A stretch of DNA of 64,000 bases. Origin: Isoetes taiwanensis (lineage: Eukaryota > Streptophyta > Lycopodiopsida > Isoetales > Isoetaceae). The translations under genes and the position numbers were made by a program. The notes under the pieces are model-generated. The model saw only the letters and a program-made list of their open reading frames with translations, was not told the DNA's origin and made no database searches. Shown here piece by piece: positions 26,563 through 38,089 of the stretch. Within the stretch, counting starts at the first letter, position 1, and the number at the start of each line of letters is the position of its first letter. The stretch is taken from NCBI GenBank assembly GCA_021234155.1, contig JAJEKV010000001.1, forward strand, positions 31,696,177 to 31,760,176, read 5' to 3'.

Positions 26563-27190
26563 TGTTGACCCGATTTTTGGCAAAATCGGGGTCAACATAG
26601 AAGAACACTATCAAGGTCTAAAGGGGAGGGGGTGAAGATCAAGGGTCTAGATTCATTTGTGCTTGTTGTTAGAATCCAAGGGCCCATATTAAGTTGTGTT
26701 AGTTGTTAAACAAAAAGACAAATTTGGTTATGGAGAAGAAGAAGACAAAAAACAAAGGATTGATGAGGTGTAAAAAAGGAGTGCTAAGATGATGACACGT
26801 GGATGGCCAAGATTTGTTTAAAAAATTATAAATATCTTGAGGGGACTTGTTCTCCTCCTCTTGGGCTCTAGAATCTCACATGGAGCAAGGGTAGTGGCAG
26901 CCCTGGGAAGATGGTGTCAGAGACCTCTTCCCGTATGCAAGATATCTTGAAGCATTGTTTTGTATTAGCTTCTTGAATAAAGTGGTGCACCCTCTTTTTA
27001 TTCCATTTTTCCATATTTCTACATTTTCTTCCACACTTCCTTTATCAAATTTTCATTACCAAATTTTCGTCCTTTTTTTCCTTCAAATTTTTTTCTTGGT
27101 TCTTGGTTCTTTTGCCTTTGCAAAGACACTATTTGATCCCATGTTTGCCTTTGAAGGTCGATGATGAGGATGTGGGGAAATCCGTCATCA
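26563..27190 (+). repeat. 5' LTR
   Basis: Starts with a near-perfect 15-bp palindrome (TGTTGACCCGATTTT ... AAAATCGGGGTCAACA) and ends GTCATCA. It contains about 66 bases missing from the 3' LTR (16 bases after GAAGAAG, and about 50 bases between two AGATATCTT-like pieces). Confidence 0.88.
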
Positions 27191-28600
27191 TCATGGAGGT
27201 CCTACCGGATCCTACTTCTCCCGGGGATCACATTCTTGGTCTTTGCTATCATCTTTTGCCATTTTTCTCCCAGTCTATTTCTTTTTATTGCCTTTGCCAT
27301 CTTTTTTTTTTAAATTTCTTTGCCATGCTACCAAAATCGGAAGCGCCAAAGGGGTGGCCACATGTAATATTTGTTTGCCTCCACCTCAGGTATCTCAATT
27401 TCATACAAGAGCCGGATACCGGAGGTGAAGAGCGCGAGAATAAAGGGGAAGAGCCGAGAAGAGAGGGGAACCGCCAGGTCGAACTTATTTTTGTGGATGC
27501 TCCCCTTCCAGAATGGAAGATTGAACCGGCCTCAAACTTCAAGATGGAGGCCTCCACTCCGTTTTGCCTCAAAATCTGCCGTTGAAGGCGTAAAATGATC
27601 ATGTGGCCACCCCCAAAGACTCTGGCGACTTGCAAGAAAGAGAGAAAGATGCTCTGCTTATTATCTCTGTTGCCTTCGCCTCCGAAGCTACCGGATTTTC
27701 CGATCAAATAACGAGAAGGATGAAGCGGCCTCGATTATTCTTTGTCCAAAGTCCGCAGTTTCCAAGATTCTCAAGCTTCTGTTGGTGCACAAGGCATCTC
27801 AAAGGATGGGAAGAAGGATCTTTGCTTATTATTATTTTGGGAGAGCCAAAAAAGCCAGCCTCCCGCAATTTCAAAGCTTTTTGTTCTCTCGCCATAAAAA
27901 TCAACTCCTTTATCTATTTCTTGCTTTTCTTGCTAGCATTTAGACCCAATCAGGACAAAAGCCCCACATATAGAGTTCTGCGAGGAAAGAAAGGTAAAAA
28001 AATGTGAATGCCAAGCCCGCTAGCTCATGTTTGCTTGAACGCGAAGAGAAGAAAGCAAGGAAATGGGAAGGAGAATAGAAGCAAGATGCCTGTTGCCGAT
28101 CTACAGAAGAAAGGAAATCAAGAATAAAAATCGTGTAGAAGAAGCCGGCATTCCGCCTGCCATAGCTATGCTTTCGAATCTGCAGAAAAGAGCAAAAAGA
28201 GAACAAGAAGTGAAGAAAGATCTGCCATAGCCATCGCCACGCCATTGTTAAGCTTCCTGTTCGCCTCCTTGCTTGTGCTCCAGCGCCACCTACAGAAAAG
28301 ATGAGAAGGGAAGCATTCGGAAGAAATGAAACAGAAGGAAGCTCTGCCGCCATGTCTTTCTGCTATCCGCGTTCCAGAAAAGTAAAAAGTTTTTTTCCCT
28401 TTTTTTTTCCACGTTCTGTTTTTGCTTGCTTTTTGCCACTCATTTCATTTTCCCATTTCTTGCTCCCACTCTTGCCATATTTGCTAATTTTTTTCCACGC
28501 TTATCTTAATTGGCCACATGATATTATGATATTTTTTGAACAACTTTTTTTTTGTCTCTTGCCTGATGTTCTATTCTAATCTATGAGAAGCAGTGGCAGT
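27191..28600. other. AT-rich leader between 5' LTR and LINE body
   Basis: Purine-rich on the plus strand (runs of GAAGAG and AAGAAG), with several overlapping frames but none with a recognisable domain. No tRNA-iMet-type primer-binding site follows the LTR; TGGAGGTCCTACC at about 27194 is the only TGG-led candidate. Confidence 0.45.
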
Positions 28601-28869
28601 AGATTAGAGCAGTGGCATGTTAAATGGTGTCGTGTTGTACAAAGCTTTGGAAAGACCTATGAGAAGCAGTGGCAGTAGGTCAAAGTCAAAGTCAAAGGTG
28701 GTGGGCACCCCCTACCCGGGTGTTGCTGGGCTCGCTAGAAACGCACCGACACCCCCTGCCCACCACTTAGGGTTTCCGTTGACTAGCCCAAAAGGTGCTC
28801 TGCCCGCGTTCTTGAGTCCCCAAATTCAATTCTAGGCACCCTTTCCGCAGCGAGACCCCCTCAAACTTT

Positions 28870-29980
28870 GGGAGTCATGGCCACGAAGATGGGTCGGCCC
28901 GGGAAACCAAGGTGAGGGCCCGCCGCGACAAACGGGTCCCGATCAGCCATCATGGACCCGAGGCGTAGTCATCCTCCATGAAGAAGGAGGTTCTAAGCCT
29001 AAGGCCCCTCAACCCGAGGCCAGCCCGGCCGGAAGGGATTAATTGCTCGCATCACATAGGAACTCCCCACCGGCCAGAAATTGAGCCACGCCAAAGCGGG
29101 AATGGAGGCTACCGCTCGTATTGAGGCTAACGGCCACCCGGCCGGCATGGCGTTGGAGATGGAGTCCTCGCATCCCATGTGCTCAAAAGGCAAATCGGGT
29201 CGAGAAGAACCGTGATCCCGCGAGCTTGGAGACCCCGACGGCGCGATGTGGAAGATGGCCTTGGCCTTGCACACTTCGAAAGGCAAAAGGGCGCAGAGGT
29301 CGCCGACATGCGGGCCCGCCTTAGACTTCGCGGTTCATCACTCGACACCATGACACAGAGGGAGGGGCTGTCACGAGCGATGGTCCGCGATGGTCCGACT
29401 CAGCGGTCGAGGCGGCCACCACCATGGCACGGGGAGCCTGGTACGCTCTTCGCGGTGCGGCCGGCCGGGATCTTTAGAGTAGAATCGGGAGCGCAAGCCC
29501 AGGCCCTCGGCCTTGGGTGTCTTTGGGGCTCGGAAACAGCTCGCTACTCCGAGCACGGAGCTCCGAGGGTTTGCGGGCAACCATCACGAGCGAGCCGGGG
29601 TCTCCCTAAGGTTCATAGTCATTTCGCGGCGGTCGGGGGGGAGATGGCCAAGCGGCGGCGAGGCTGCAGAAGCTGTGCTCGGCGAGGGGCCGAAGCGGCT
29701 CGGGCCAGCTATCCCGCCCACGGCCTCTCCGCAGCGGCGGCCCACGCCCCCGCTGCTACCCACCGCTCTCCGGCCACTCCCGCCATCCCGGCCACACTCC
29801 CGGTCACTCCCGCGCCATCCCGGCCACCACCACCACCCCGGCCACGGGACTGGGCCTTGCGCCCACCTTTGACCCGGCGGTCGCGAGAACTCCAGGCCTT
29901 GGCGGGAGGCCACACCGTAGTTCGAGGCATGCGAATGGCGGGGAGAGTCTAAGCCCACAACATCCGGAACACACATTCTC
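28870..29980 (+). pseudogene. LINE ORF1-like region, broken
   Basis: A sudden GC-rich stretch with plus-strand frames such as 29121-29324, 29179-29952 and 29513-29872, rich in Arg, Gly, Ala and Pro. Its place directly upstream of the endonuclease/RT region and its shared GC content suggest the nucleic-acid-binding ORF1 of the same LINE. No zinc knuckle or coiled coil could be read with certainty, and stops and frame slips are frequent. Confidence 0.35.
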
Positions 29981-30479
29981 GATCGGATGATATTCGGGGC
30001 AGTTCACATTTCTCGGCGGCCCTAAGATGGGGCTTCAGCGCCCCGCCGTGGACCGCATTGTCATATTCACGGTTCGCGGATGCACAGTGCGTGATGCCAT
30101 ATTGCGCCCGGGGCAGGATGTTGAAGGGGACATCCCCAGACGTGGGCCGGGACCTCACAACGCGTCTGCGGCCGGGAGGCACGGCAGACAGAGCTTGTCG
30201 CCGTATCGAGGGCATTAAGCCACCGGGGTGCCGCAGATTGGTTCGAGGGGATGCACATTTTCCGACAGCACGCCATCGCTGCGGGAACCGCAGTCCCAAC
30301 CACAATCGCGCGGCCCTCGCGATTTCTACTACCACGGCCCCCCTTCTCCTACTCCTACTCCCCCTCCCTCCCACGCCCTCTCGACCCACATCTTTGCCTC
30401 GGCTCCATCTACTTCTCCTTTCGGCCTCTGCTTCCCGTCCTCCCCCGCGACTTCAGTGCGCATACCATCCCTATTTGAC

Positions 30480-33400
30480 AAATAGGAATTGTGCCTCCGG
30501 GTGGTCTCATGGAATTGTCGAGGCTTCCCTTGGCGGGGACGATCCCGAACTTCAGTGGCGGCCGGTATGGATCTCATCTTCCCTTATGGAGACATGGGAG
30601 CATCTTTGGGCCTGAGCTACCCGATTTTGCCGGGTTACCAACATTTCTCGGTCTTCAATACACATACCGGGACAGATGGGGTCATGGTGGAGTGGCTTGC
30701 TACTACGGACAACCTTGGCACATTCGGTTACCCTCCGTATTACCGCGACGGACACAACCGTACCGGGTTCGTGTGCATAATACCGCTGGCAACCCTCTTT
30801 TTCCGGCGCTGTTATTTCCCTCACGCAGACAAAGACCTTCTATCGCAGCCACCCGATGCGGATAGGATGGACCCGTATGTCGATCTATATGATGACATAC
30901 AGCAGCATCAGCAGTTGGGTAGGGTCGTCCTTCTTGGAGATTTCAATGCACGGACAGGAGTAGAGCAGCCCATGCGACTTGACCCCCTCGCTGACGATGT
31001 CCTGCAGCTACGCCCTATAGCCTGGCCACGCTGGTCGGATGACGACCATGTCACTCGCTTTGTGCACGATTGCTCCCGCTATGTGGCATTTTGACTTGAT
31101 AATTTGCAATCGCCTTTCCGCGGTGGCCCGATTCTGCAAGTGCACATGCATGTGACAATCGGGGGAGGGTCTAGTGTGGTGGACTATGTGCTTGTAGTTG
31201 CGCAAGATATGCATCTCATCGATGAAGTTTCCCTGGACACAGATCGGGATGAGGAGGTCGACTCGGATCACCTCCCACTTTATTTGGACTGGTTTGGCGA
31301 GCCTCCGGAACCCCCACTATGCCAGCCTCGCCGCCTCGGTTGAGACTTCGATTATGAGCGGAGCAGAGGACTACGCCGATGCTCATGGACGCCCTCCCGG
31401 TAATTCTGCAGACCTCCACACTAGAGCAGCAGACAGACCAGCTGACTTCGCTATTACGGGATGCAGCGGACAGGTGCTTTGGCAGACCCCCCCCGCGTCG
31501 CCGCTCAGAAGTCGGCAACATTCCCTCAGAACTCATGGTTTGATGCGATCAGAAGAACGCAGCGGCGGCTTCCGCCACATTCTCGATCAAGTACCCGCTA
31601 CTGAGCCACCACCGTCTGGCGCCCATCCAAGGACACAAAGGCGATTACCTTGCCAAGCATCGAGGGGAGATGTTCGCCTCTTTGGACACTCATCCTCGAA
31701 CCTTTTACGCCAGAGTGCTTCAAAGGCCAGCCCGACCCCACGGGACATCACACCCGGCAATTAATCGCGACTGGCGGCTCTATGACCTCGCCGGGGGACG
31801 CCAGACGCCCATACCACCACAGGATGGCCCCCATTGGTTCTCGTGGACGAGGATGTTGAGGAGGGCCTGCAACGGCTAGCTAATGGGAAGGCAAATGACC
31901 CCGATGGTATCGTGCCCGAAGTTACTCAAGTGGGCGGGCGGCCCGCTTTGGGTCCTCACTACCCCTTTCAACCGAAAGATTGCGGGGAGGGTTTCCCGAC
32001 AATGGACCACAAGCGTGGTTGTTCCCATTCACAAGGCGGGCGACCCACACCGTCCGCCAATTACCTGACGATCATGGTCAGTTCAAGATTTGCCAAACCA
32101 TTACCGGCATTCTCGAAAGCAAGTTGACCGGCAAGGCGAGGCGGCCGGATGTGCGAAGCCCTCACACAAAGTGGCTTTCGACCCCGCCACTCAACGATTG
32201 ACCATATCTTTACGCCGCGGGCGCGATTGAAGACAGCCAGGAATCATGGGTACCGGACTTGTATTGTCGCTTTGTGGACTTCGCAAAGGCTTTTGATACG
32301 GTCCCCGTGAAAAGATGTGGGCTAGGATCAAGCGTCAACTGGGCTCCCGCCGCCTGTGCGCGTAATGCCATATACAGTTGTATGAGAGTTGTTTTGGCAG
32401 GATGCAGTACCGACGGACCAAGCATTCACCAGTAGTATCGGGGTCGGTCCCGCAGGTTGCCCCTCTCGCCAACACTTTTGGCCTCTACATTGATCGGTTA
32501 GAGCCACTCGCTTACCGAGCATGGGGGATGGCATACGCCTTTTGCACCAGGTCATCCGCCCGGCTCATCTATGAGGACGATGTTGGCCTTCACACCCCGA
32601 AGGTTATGCGCCTCACGGATGCCCTAGACACATTTTGTCGCTCTGACATGCGGCGTCAATCTGCCAAGACCGGGGTGGTTCTCATATCCTCTTCACGCCA
32701 CCCCATGCCTCCTGCACTCACATATCGGGGGGCGAGCGTGGACGCCACGCCCACCTACAAGTACCTAGGGGTGGAGTTCCCCTCCTCGCTTCTGGCGGGA
32801 GGCGCCTATCCGCTTATGGGTGACAGTCGGAAAGCGCTTTATGCCATGCGAGAAAATACCACCCACCAGAGCTATATGATTGGGGCCATCGGTCCACATC
32901 TGCTCAGCACCGGTCGAGCCCGCCATTCATACGGGTCGAGGTTTGGGGCCCGGCCGCCTTTGGCGACTGGAATGACTTGGAGCAGTGCGTAAGGCATTTT
33001 TGGCACGCACTTGGGTGAAACCTTCACCCCTATCGGTTCTCGCTGCGGCAGAAACGGATTCTTGCCGCCTCAAATGGGCAGCCCTTTGATAGACACATCG
33101 CCTATTTTCGTAAAAGTGGTTACTATGGGTGATGCTCGCGGCTCCCGACTGGCTTACACCGCCATGAGTCCAGCAGCCGCTTAGGGCCTGTTGGAGGGGT
33201 AAGAGAGATCGCTGGTTCGCCAGATGGAACGAAGGCAGAGCACAGATGCATACCGGGCGCACGTCGATCGTGGACAGCCGCATGGAGTACCTAGATGCTT
33301 GTTTCCTTGGCAAGCTCGGGACCCCATTGCTTTCTGAGCAGGTCAAAATGGCCCATTACAAGGAGCACATCAACCCTGTTAGCGGGGCCCATGACTCTAC

Positions 33401-33735
33401 CTCGCTTTCCCGCCTCAAAAAAAAGCTGCCAGACTCATTGCCTCCATTCGCACAAAAACCCACCATCTTCGCGCTCGAGGCGCAGGTGGATTAGGGGAGC
33501 CCCGCCAGACAAAGCTCTGTCAGTGCTGTCAAACGGGTGCCATTGAGGATGAGTCTCACACTTTCCAGAGTTGCCCAGCGTTCAGTCAGATCCGCCGATA
33601 CGCTCCTTAGTACGGCGGACGTGCGTCTTGCATTCTTTGATGAACACATTGTCGATCACGTGCCACGGGGTCATACATCCGGTGAGGTACTGGACATAGC
33701 GGAGTCACCTTTGCCCCGCTTTGGTTGTCATTGAC
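30480..33735 (+). pseudogene. LINE ORF2: endonuclease, reverse transcriptase and C-terminal zinc motif, broken
   Basis: ORF2 proteins nick target DNA and reverse-transcribe their own RNA. The APE-type endonuclease starts RVVSWNCRG (about 30495), has VVLLGDFNART (about 30925-30960) and ends SVVDYVLV...SDHLPLYLDW (about 31170-31290). The RT region begins GLQRLANGKANDPDG (about 31864), then TSVVVPIHKAGDP (32010-32050), FVDFAKAFDTVP (32270-32306) and GLYIDRLEPLA, with the catalytic box as YEDD instead of YADD (about 32568). Near the end, about 33510-33580, KLCQCCQTG...HTFQSCPAF gives a Cys-Cys-His-Cys motif. Many frame slips and stops inactivate it. GC content is far above the flanking DNA and LTRs. 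Confidence 0.85.
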
Positions 33736-33739
33736 TGAC

Positions 33740-34551
33740 TAAGGCACTTCTGGGGTGGTATGATTGTATATATTGGGATGTTTTACGCATTTTATATGAT
33801 TAACCGTTTGTCAACAGGTGATTCGCTGCCCGCGCTTTTCCCTCGAAAACCGCCGGTGGGGTTTTAATCCGAAAGCGTGAATCCGCTTCTTTGCGTTTTG
33901 TATTGGGTCCCATAGACCGATTGGTCTCCGTGGACGATAAAAGTACCTTCCTTCCTTTGTGCCCACTCGCTATTTTCACCACTTATCACTTTTCGAAAAA
34001 GCCATCTTTACCTTATCTCATCTTTTTACCACTTTTATTTTTTACCACTTCTTGTTATGCCTTGGCCATACCTTGCACACATTATTGCCTTTATTGCACC
34101 TCCACATATCTTATCTTGCCACTTCCTTATTGTGAAAAAAATTATCATTTGCCTTATTGCACACCTTGTTGGACACTTTGGCTAGCAACATGACATCTTT
34201 TTGTTTGTGCGACTCTATCTTATCATTCCCTAATATCTTTATGACATAGCCCCTTTGCATTTTTAAGCCCTACCCCAAGGCCAAATACTATCATCATTTT
34301 TTCAAAATCTTTCCTATGGCACAAGTTACATTTTGGTGTTGTACACCTAAAAAACTCCAAAATATTATCTTTTTTAATAGGTTTGGAGGGTCCGTTAAAA
34401 CCCCCATTTTCTTAATAGGTTTGGTGGGACCCGTAAAACCCCCAGTTAGCTCTTCTTTGTGCCAAAGAAGACTAACTTATTGTACTTAAATGTGAAAAGT
34501 ATTGAAGTCGGTGGCCGAGGGGACCGGCCACATCTTTTTGTTTGTGCGAGA
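33740..34551. other. Pyrimidine-rich trailer before the 3' LTR
   Basis: T/C-rich plus strand. It holds a tandem pair of TTAATAGGTTTGG(A/T)GGG units (about 34375 and 34412), an inverted repeat AGTTAGCTCTTCTTTG / CAAAGAAGACTAACT at about 34443-34477, and a repeated CATCTTTTTGTTTGTGCGA (34194 and 34531). No polypurine tract abuts the 3' LTR. Confidence 0.6.
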
Positions 34552-35114
34552 TGTTGACCCGATTTTTGGCAAAATCGGGGTCAACATAGAAGAACACTAT
34601 CAAGGTCTAAAAGGGGGGGGGTGAAGATCAAGGGTCTAGATTCATTTGTGCTTGTTGTTAGAATCCAAGGGCCCATATTAAGTTGTGTTAGTTGTTAAAC
34701 AAAAAGACAAATTTGGTTATGGAGAAGAAGAATTGATGAGGTGTAAAAAAGGAGTGCTAAGATGATGACACGTGGATGGCCAAGATTTGTTTAAAAAATT
34801 ATAAATATCTTGAGGGGACTTGTTCTCCTCCTCTTGGGCTCTAGAATCTCACATGGAGCAAGGGTAGTGGCAGCCCTGGGAAGATGGTGTCAGAGACCTC
34901 TTCCCCTATGCAAGATATCTTTTTATTCCATTTTTCCATATTTCTACATTTTCTTCCACACTTCCTTTATCAAATTTTCATTACCAAATTTTCTTCCTTT
35001 TTTTCCTTCAAATTTTTTTCTTGGTTCTTGGTTCTTTTGCCTTGCAGCAGCACTATTTGATCCCATGTTTGCCTTTGAAGGTCGATGATGAGGATGTGGA
35101 GAAATCCGTCATCA
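34552..35114 (+). repeat. 3' LTR
   Basis: Matches the 5' LTR apart from the two deletions noted there and a handful of substitutions, for example GTGGAGA for GTGGGGA near the end. Confidence 0.88.
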
Positions 35115-35251
35115 GTGTCAGAACGGATCCAAACCTTAAAAGCATAGCCAAACCATAGTTTTTGGAAAAAATCCTTATTGTCTTGAGTTTTCTAGCTTTC
35201 TGGCTTTCATAGAGATTTCTGGCTTCTGGCTATGGCGGAGCGCCCCATCCT

Positions 35252-35440
35252 CTACCAGCACCCTTTTTCTCCTGCCATCGGATTTAGGGCTTCAAATCCA
35301 AACCCACAGAGCTCATAAAGATTCCTAAACCAGCTTCTGATCTGATAGCCATAGTTGAGCACCAGGAATTCGATCCGGAGGTAAAAAAATACCTTAAGCC
35401 CTTTTTTGGACTTATCTCTGTCGTTCAAAGAGTCAGTCAA
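35252..35440 (-). pseudogene. Conserved short frame near Helitron 5' end, copy 1
   Basis: A 62-codon frame including RIEFLVLNYGYQIRSW and RNLYELCGFGFEALNP. The same frame survives in copy 2 at 42907-43095. Perhaps a captured host exon; product unknown. Confidence 0.3.
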
Positions 35441-36099
35441 TGTGGACCGCCCGGTCTAGGGCTCGATGCACTACAGACTTACATTAAAACCTTATAATAT
35501 AAGACTAGTAATGGTGCCCAGCGTTGCTGGGCATAAGTTTGGAGCCTGTAAATATTTTGACAGCAATGAGAAAAGCATGTAATGCTGCCACTATTGTGGT
35601 ATCACTTTAGCAAAATGTAACGTCTCCTTGCATTTGAATATTGAAACCTAGGCAAAGTTAGAAGCCTTGATATAACCAAGTCATCGTTCCATGTGCACGC
35701 TTGTGGATGCATATTTTGTAATAGTGTATATCTAAATTTCCAAACGTTCACAATTGACCCAAATCTGGCATTCTACTCAATATAGAAAAGTGCCAGCTTT
35801 CGGTGGCCTTTCTCTTTTCTAATATAATTGTATGATAGCTCAAGGTAAATCTTGTTGTTTGTCAAATTTGTAGTATAAAGCTTCACTTCTTGTTTTTGGG
35901 TTGCCCCTAGGGGGGCACACCCTTGTTTATAAGGTTTGTGGCATATCCTAAGTATATGCTAGGATATACCTAGAATATGCTAGTTGCTCAAAACCTATTG
36001 TTGGCTGTAAATTAGCAATCATGTGCGTTCTGGATCCCCGATGTTCGAACCGGGTAACTGGCAGCAGGGCAGGCCCCCCTTGACCGCTCCTCTGGGCGC

Positions 36100-36860
36100 C
36101 TTCGGGCATACACTAATTTGTGCTTTCCCTTCATGTGTCTTGCACGATCCTTGCCTATTCTATGGATCTTTTCCTTCTGATACATCCAGCCATAGATTCG
36201 CCATCTCCAGAGCATTAGGAGGAGCCATCTTTTGGCTGGGTAGCAGAGTAATCCAGCAGGGATTGGGCTGCCATAGTTGAAGCTTTTACCAAGGATTCAG
36301 GGGAGGTGCAGCAAGGTTTTCATTCGTGGATTGTAGTTCTGGGCTGCTGGGACAGCCAGTGGCATTTGATGGAGGGGATTCAAGAGCTTCAAGATGATTT
36401 TTCCAAAAGAAAAGGGATTTAATCAGTTTTGGGCCTGGTTAGAAGGAGTTATGAGCTAAAACAGAGATATGGATAAAAGAGCTCTGATTGTTTCTCTAAA
36501 TGGAGAGCGAGGCATATCCATTGGCAATCCTAGTTTGCGCAGCAGCTTTAAACCTGAAAAAGGGACATAAGGACACCACTCCCAGATATGTATATGCAGG
36601 TACAATTTCCACAGGCGCCCCTTAAAGAAGAAGAAATTCTCCTTCCATCCAGGAGGTATTAAACAAAATCATCTTCGCTTTTTGCAGCTTGAACTATAGT
36701 TCCCTTTCTTTGCCTCTAAAGCTATCAAATCTTTCTGAAGGCCTTGAGGGAAAGAGGACATCAAAACTACATAATCAGCATAAAGATAAATTGGGATGCA
36801 TTCTTGTGCAAGCATGGATCCTTCTCCATCCAAGGTCTGCATGAGATGCAGATCCATATA
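36100..36860 (-). pseudogene. LINE reverse transcriptase fragment
   Basis: The minus strand reads CIPIYLYADYVVLMSSFPQG then LQKDLIALEAKKGN, the RT catalytic segment with YADY in place of YADD. After a stop it continues as YTYLGVV and RFKAAAQTRIANGYASL, the usual connection and thumb region. N-terminal RT and endonuclease are missing. It is a passenger or older insertion within the 9-bp-duplication element. Confidence 0.7.
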
Positions 36861-37039
36861 ACTTTGCTATTACATGGCCACTCATGATTAGCGGATAGTT
36901 TTCCATCTTTATGGACAGGTCCGATAACAAAATTAGACCATATCATGGGAGGCCAAGATATAATTGAGAGCTCATCAGTGTTCCAAGTTTAGATGAAGCA
37001 TATACAGTGTTCGGCAATTTAAGCAGTCGAGATGTAGTA

Positions 37040-37985
37040 TCATAGGGAGCAATAATTGCAGGATATGTTGGCCATGGGCATGGTGAAATTGCTTTAGAAC
37101 GTTCGAGAAGATGGAACAGGAAGCCATAGCTACCTATATGTGTCTCGAAAGCTTGCCGCTGCATGGAGTCTGCACAGCAAGGCAGGTTTGCACATAACAA
37201 GATCATTGAATGTGGACTGACAGTAAATTTTATGCTTGGGAACAGTCTCGTTGACATGTACGTCAAATGTGGATGCATAGATGAGGCACATAAAGTTTTT
37301 GACAAGTTGATCGTCCACGATGTGATAACATGGAGTGCACTGATTGATACGTTGTGTATGGTTTGGGTGCCATTGCTCTAGATTTGTTCGGGTGCATGCA
37401 CAAACGGGCATAAAGCCAGACAAAGTTAGATTTTTAAATCTTTTGAAGGGGTGCACTAGCACTGGGAACATAGCAAATGCATAATTATATTATTGATAGT
37501 AGTTTTGAATGGGATCTTGAACTTGGAAATATGCTTGTTGACATGCATACTAATTGTGGTGGTTTAGATGAGGCGGAACTTATGTTTTGCCAAGTAATAA
37601 TATGCAAACAGAAGGTTTGAAGCCAGAAAAAGCCTCGTGTTTGGGTGTTTTGAAAGCATGTGGTGATGTAGGAGCAAATACATATGTGACAAAATGTACA
37701 TAAACAATTTATTAAAAATCATTAAGAATTTGGTGTGGTTATATGCAATGCCCTTGTGTACACGTATGCCAAGTATGGAATCCTTCCAGAGGGACACAAA
37801 GTATTTGATAATATGCAAGAATGAGGCAATGAGAGAAACTATCTCAAATGATGCCACACGTTAAGCACTACAACTGCACGATTGACCTCAAAGATTGAAG
37901 ATAGAGAAATTGTAATAAATGATGCATACCAGGTTCATCATTTCAAGGATGGAATGTGTGCTGTAGGGATTATTATTGACTAGCT
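37040..37985 (+). pseudogene. DYW-type pentatricopeptide repeat (PPR) pseudogene
   Basis: PLS-class PPR-DYW proteins are organelle RNA-editing factors that read RNA one base per repeat and deaminate C to U. Recognisable repeats: GNSLVDMYVKCGCIDEA with HKVFDKLIVHDVITWSALI (37237-37350), then IKPDKVRFLNLLKGC, then GNMLVDMHTNCGGLDEA, then LKPEKASCLGVLKACGD, and NALVYTYAKYGILPEGHKVFD. The tail reads REIVINDA then VHHFKDGMC, the last part of a DYW deaminase domain; the terminal CxCxDYW is shifted out of frame (closest reading ends D-Y-Y). Stops and frame shifts are frequent, and only three or four repeats plus a DYW stub remain. Confidence 0.85.
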
Positions 37986-38089
37986 CAAATATTATTGAAA
38001 AACCAGAGTTTACAGTCAGAATACCATGCCTGAATACCATGCCTGGAAGTTCAATTGTCGTTGCTCTAGAAAGGGACAAATGGTATTCA

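Larger units (their letters stand above)
26563..35114 (+). mobile_element. LTR retrotransposon-like element enclosing a LINE
   Basis: Direct repeats at 26563-27190 (628 bp) and 34552-35114 (563 bp) start TGTTGACC and end GTCATCA (TG...CA). They differ by a few substitutions plus a 16-base and a roughly 50-base indel, so the insertion is fairly young. The corresponding place in Helitron copy 2 (about 42765) is uninterrupted, which fixes the borders. Flanks TAATC and GTGTC are not a clean 5-bp duplication. The interior shows no gag, protease or integrase. It has a long purine- or pyrimidine-rich leader and trailer around a GC-rich LINE body. The simplest reading is a non-autonomous (LARD-like) element with a nested LINE. 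Confidence 0.82.
24070..35504 (-). mobile_element. Canonical Helitron, copy 1 of a tandem dimer (interrupted by an LTR element)
   Basis: Read on the minus strand, the 3' end is a perfect hairpin TGCCCAGC-AAT-GCTGGGCA (24080-24098), six bases, then CTAG (24070-24073), followed by host T: the canonical Helitron terminus. The 5' end is TCTTATATTATAAGG (35504 downwards), abutting the CTAG of copy 2 with no spacer. Without the LTR insertion (26563-35114) it is about 2.9 kb and encodes no Rep/helicase, so it is non-autonomous. It matches copy 2 almost throughout; one difference is a block at about 24207-24234 that is missing from copy 2. Two short conserved open frames (25594-25776 and 35252-35440, minus) could be captured exon pieces. 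Confidence 0.88.

Noticed and set aside
29179-29952. Long 257-codon plus-strand frame as a real gene
   Set aside because: It is one of several overlapping frames in GC-rich DNA, low in complexity (Arg/Pro/Ala), next to a broken LINE ORF2.
36046-36056. GGTTCGAAC (minus strand) resembling a tRNA B box
   Set aside because: No A box, no cloverleaf and no tRNA-like ends; it lies in a broken LINE fragment region.
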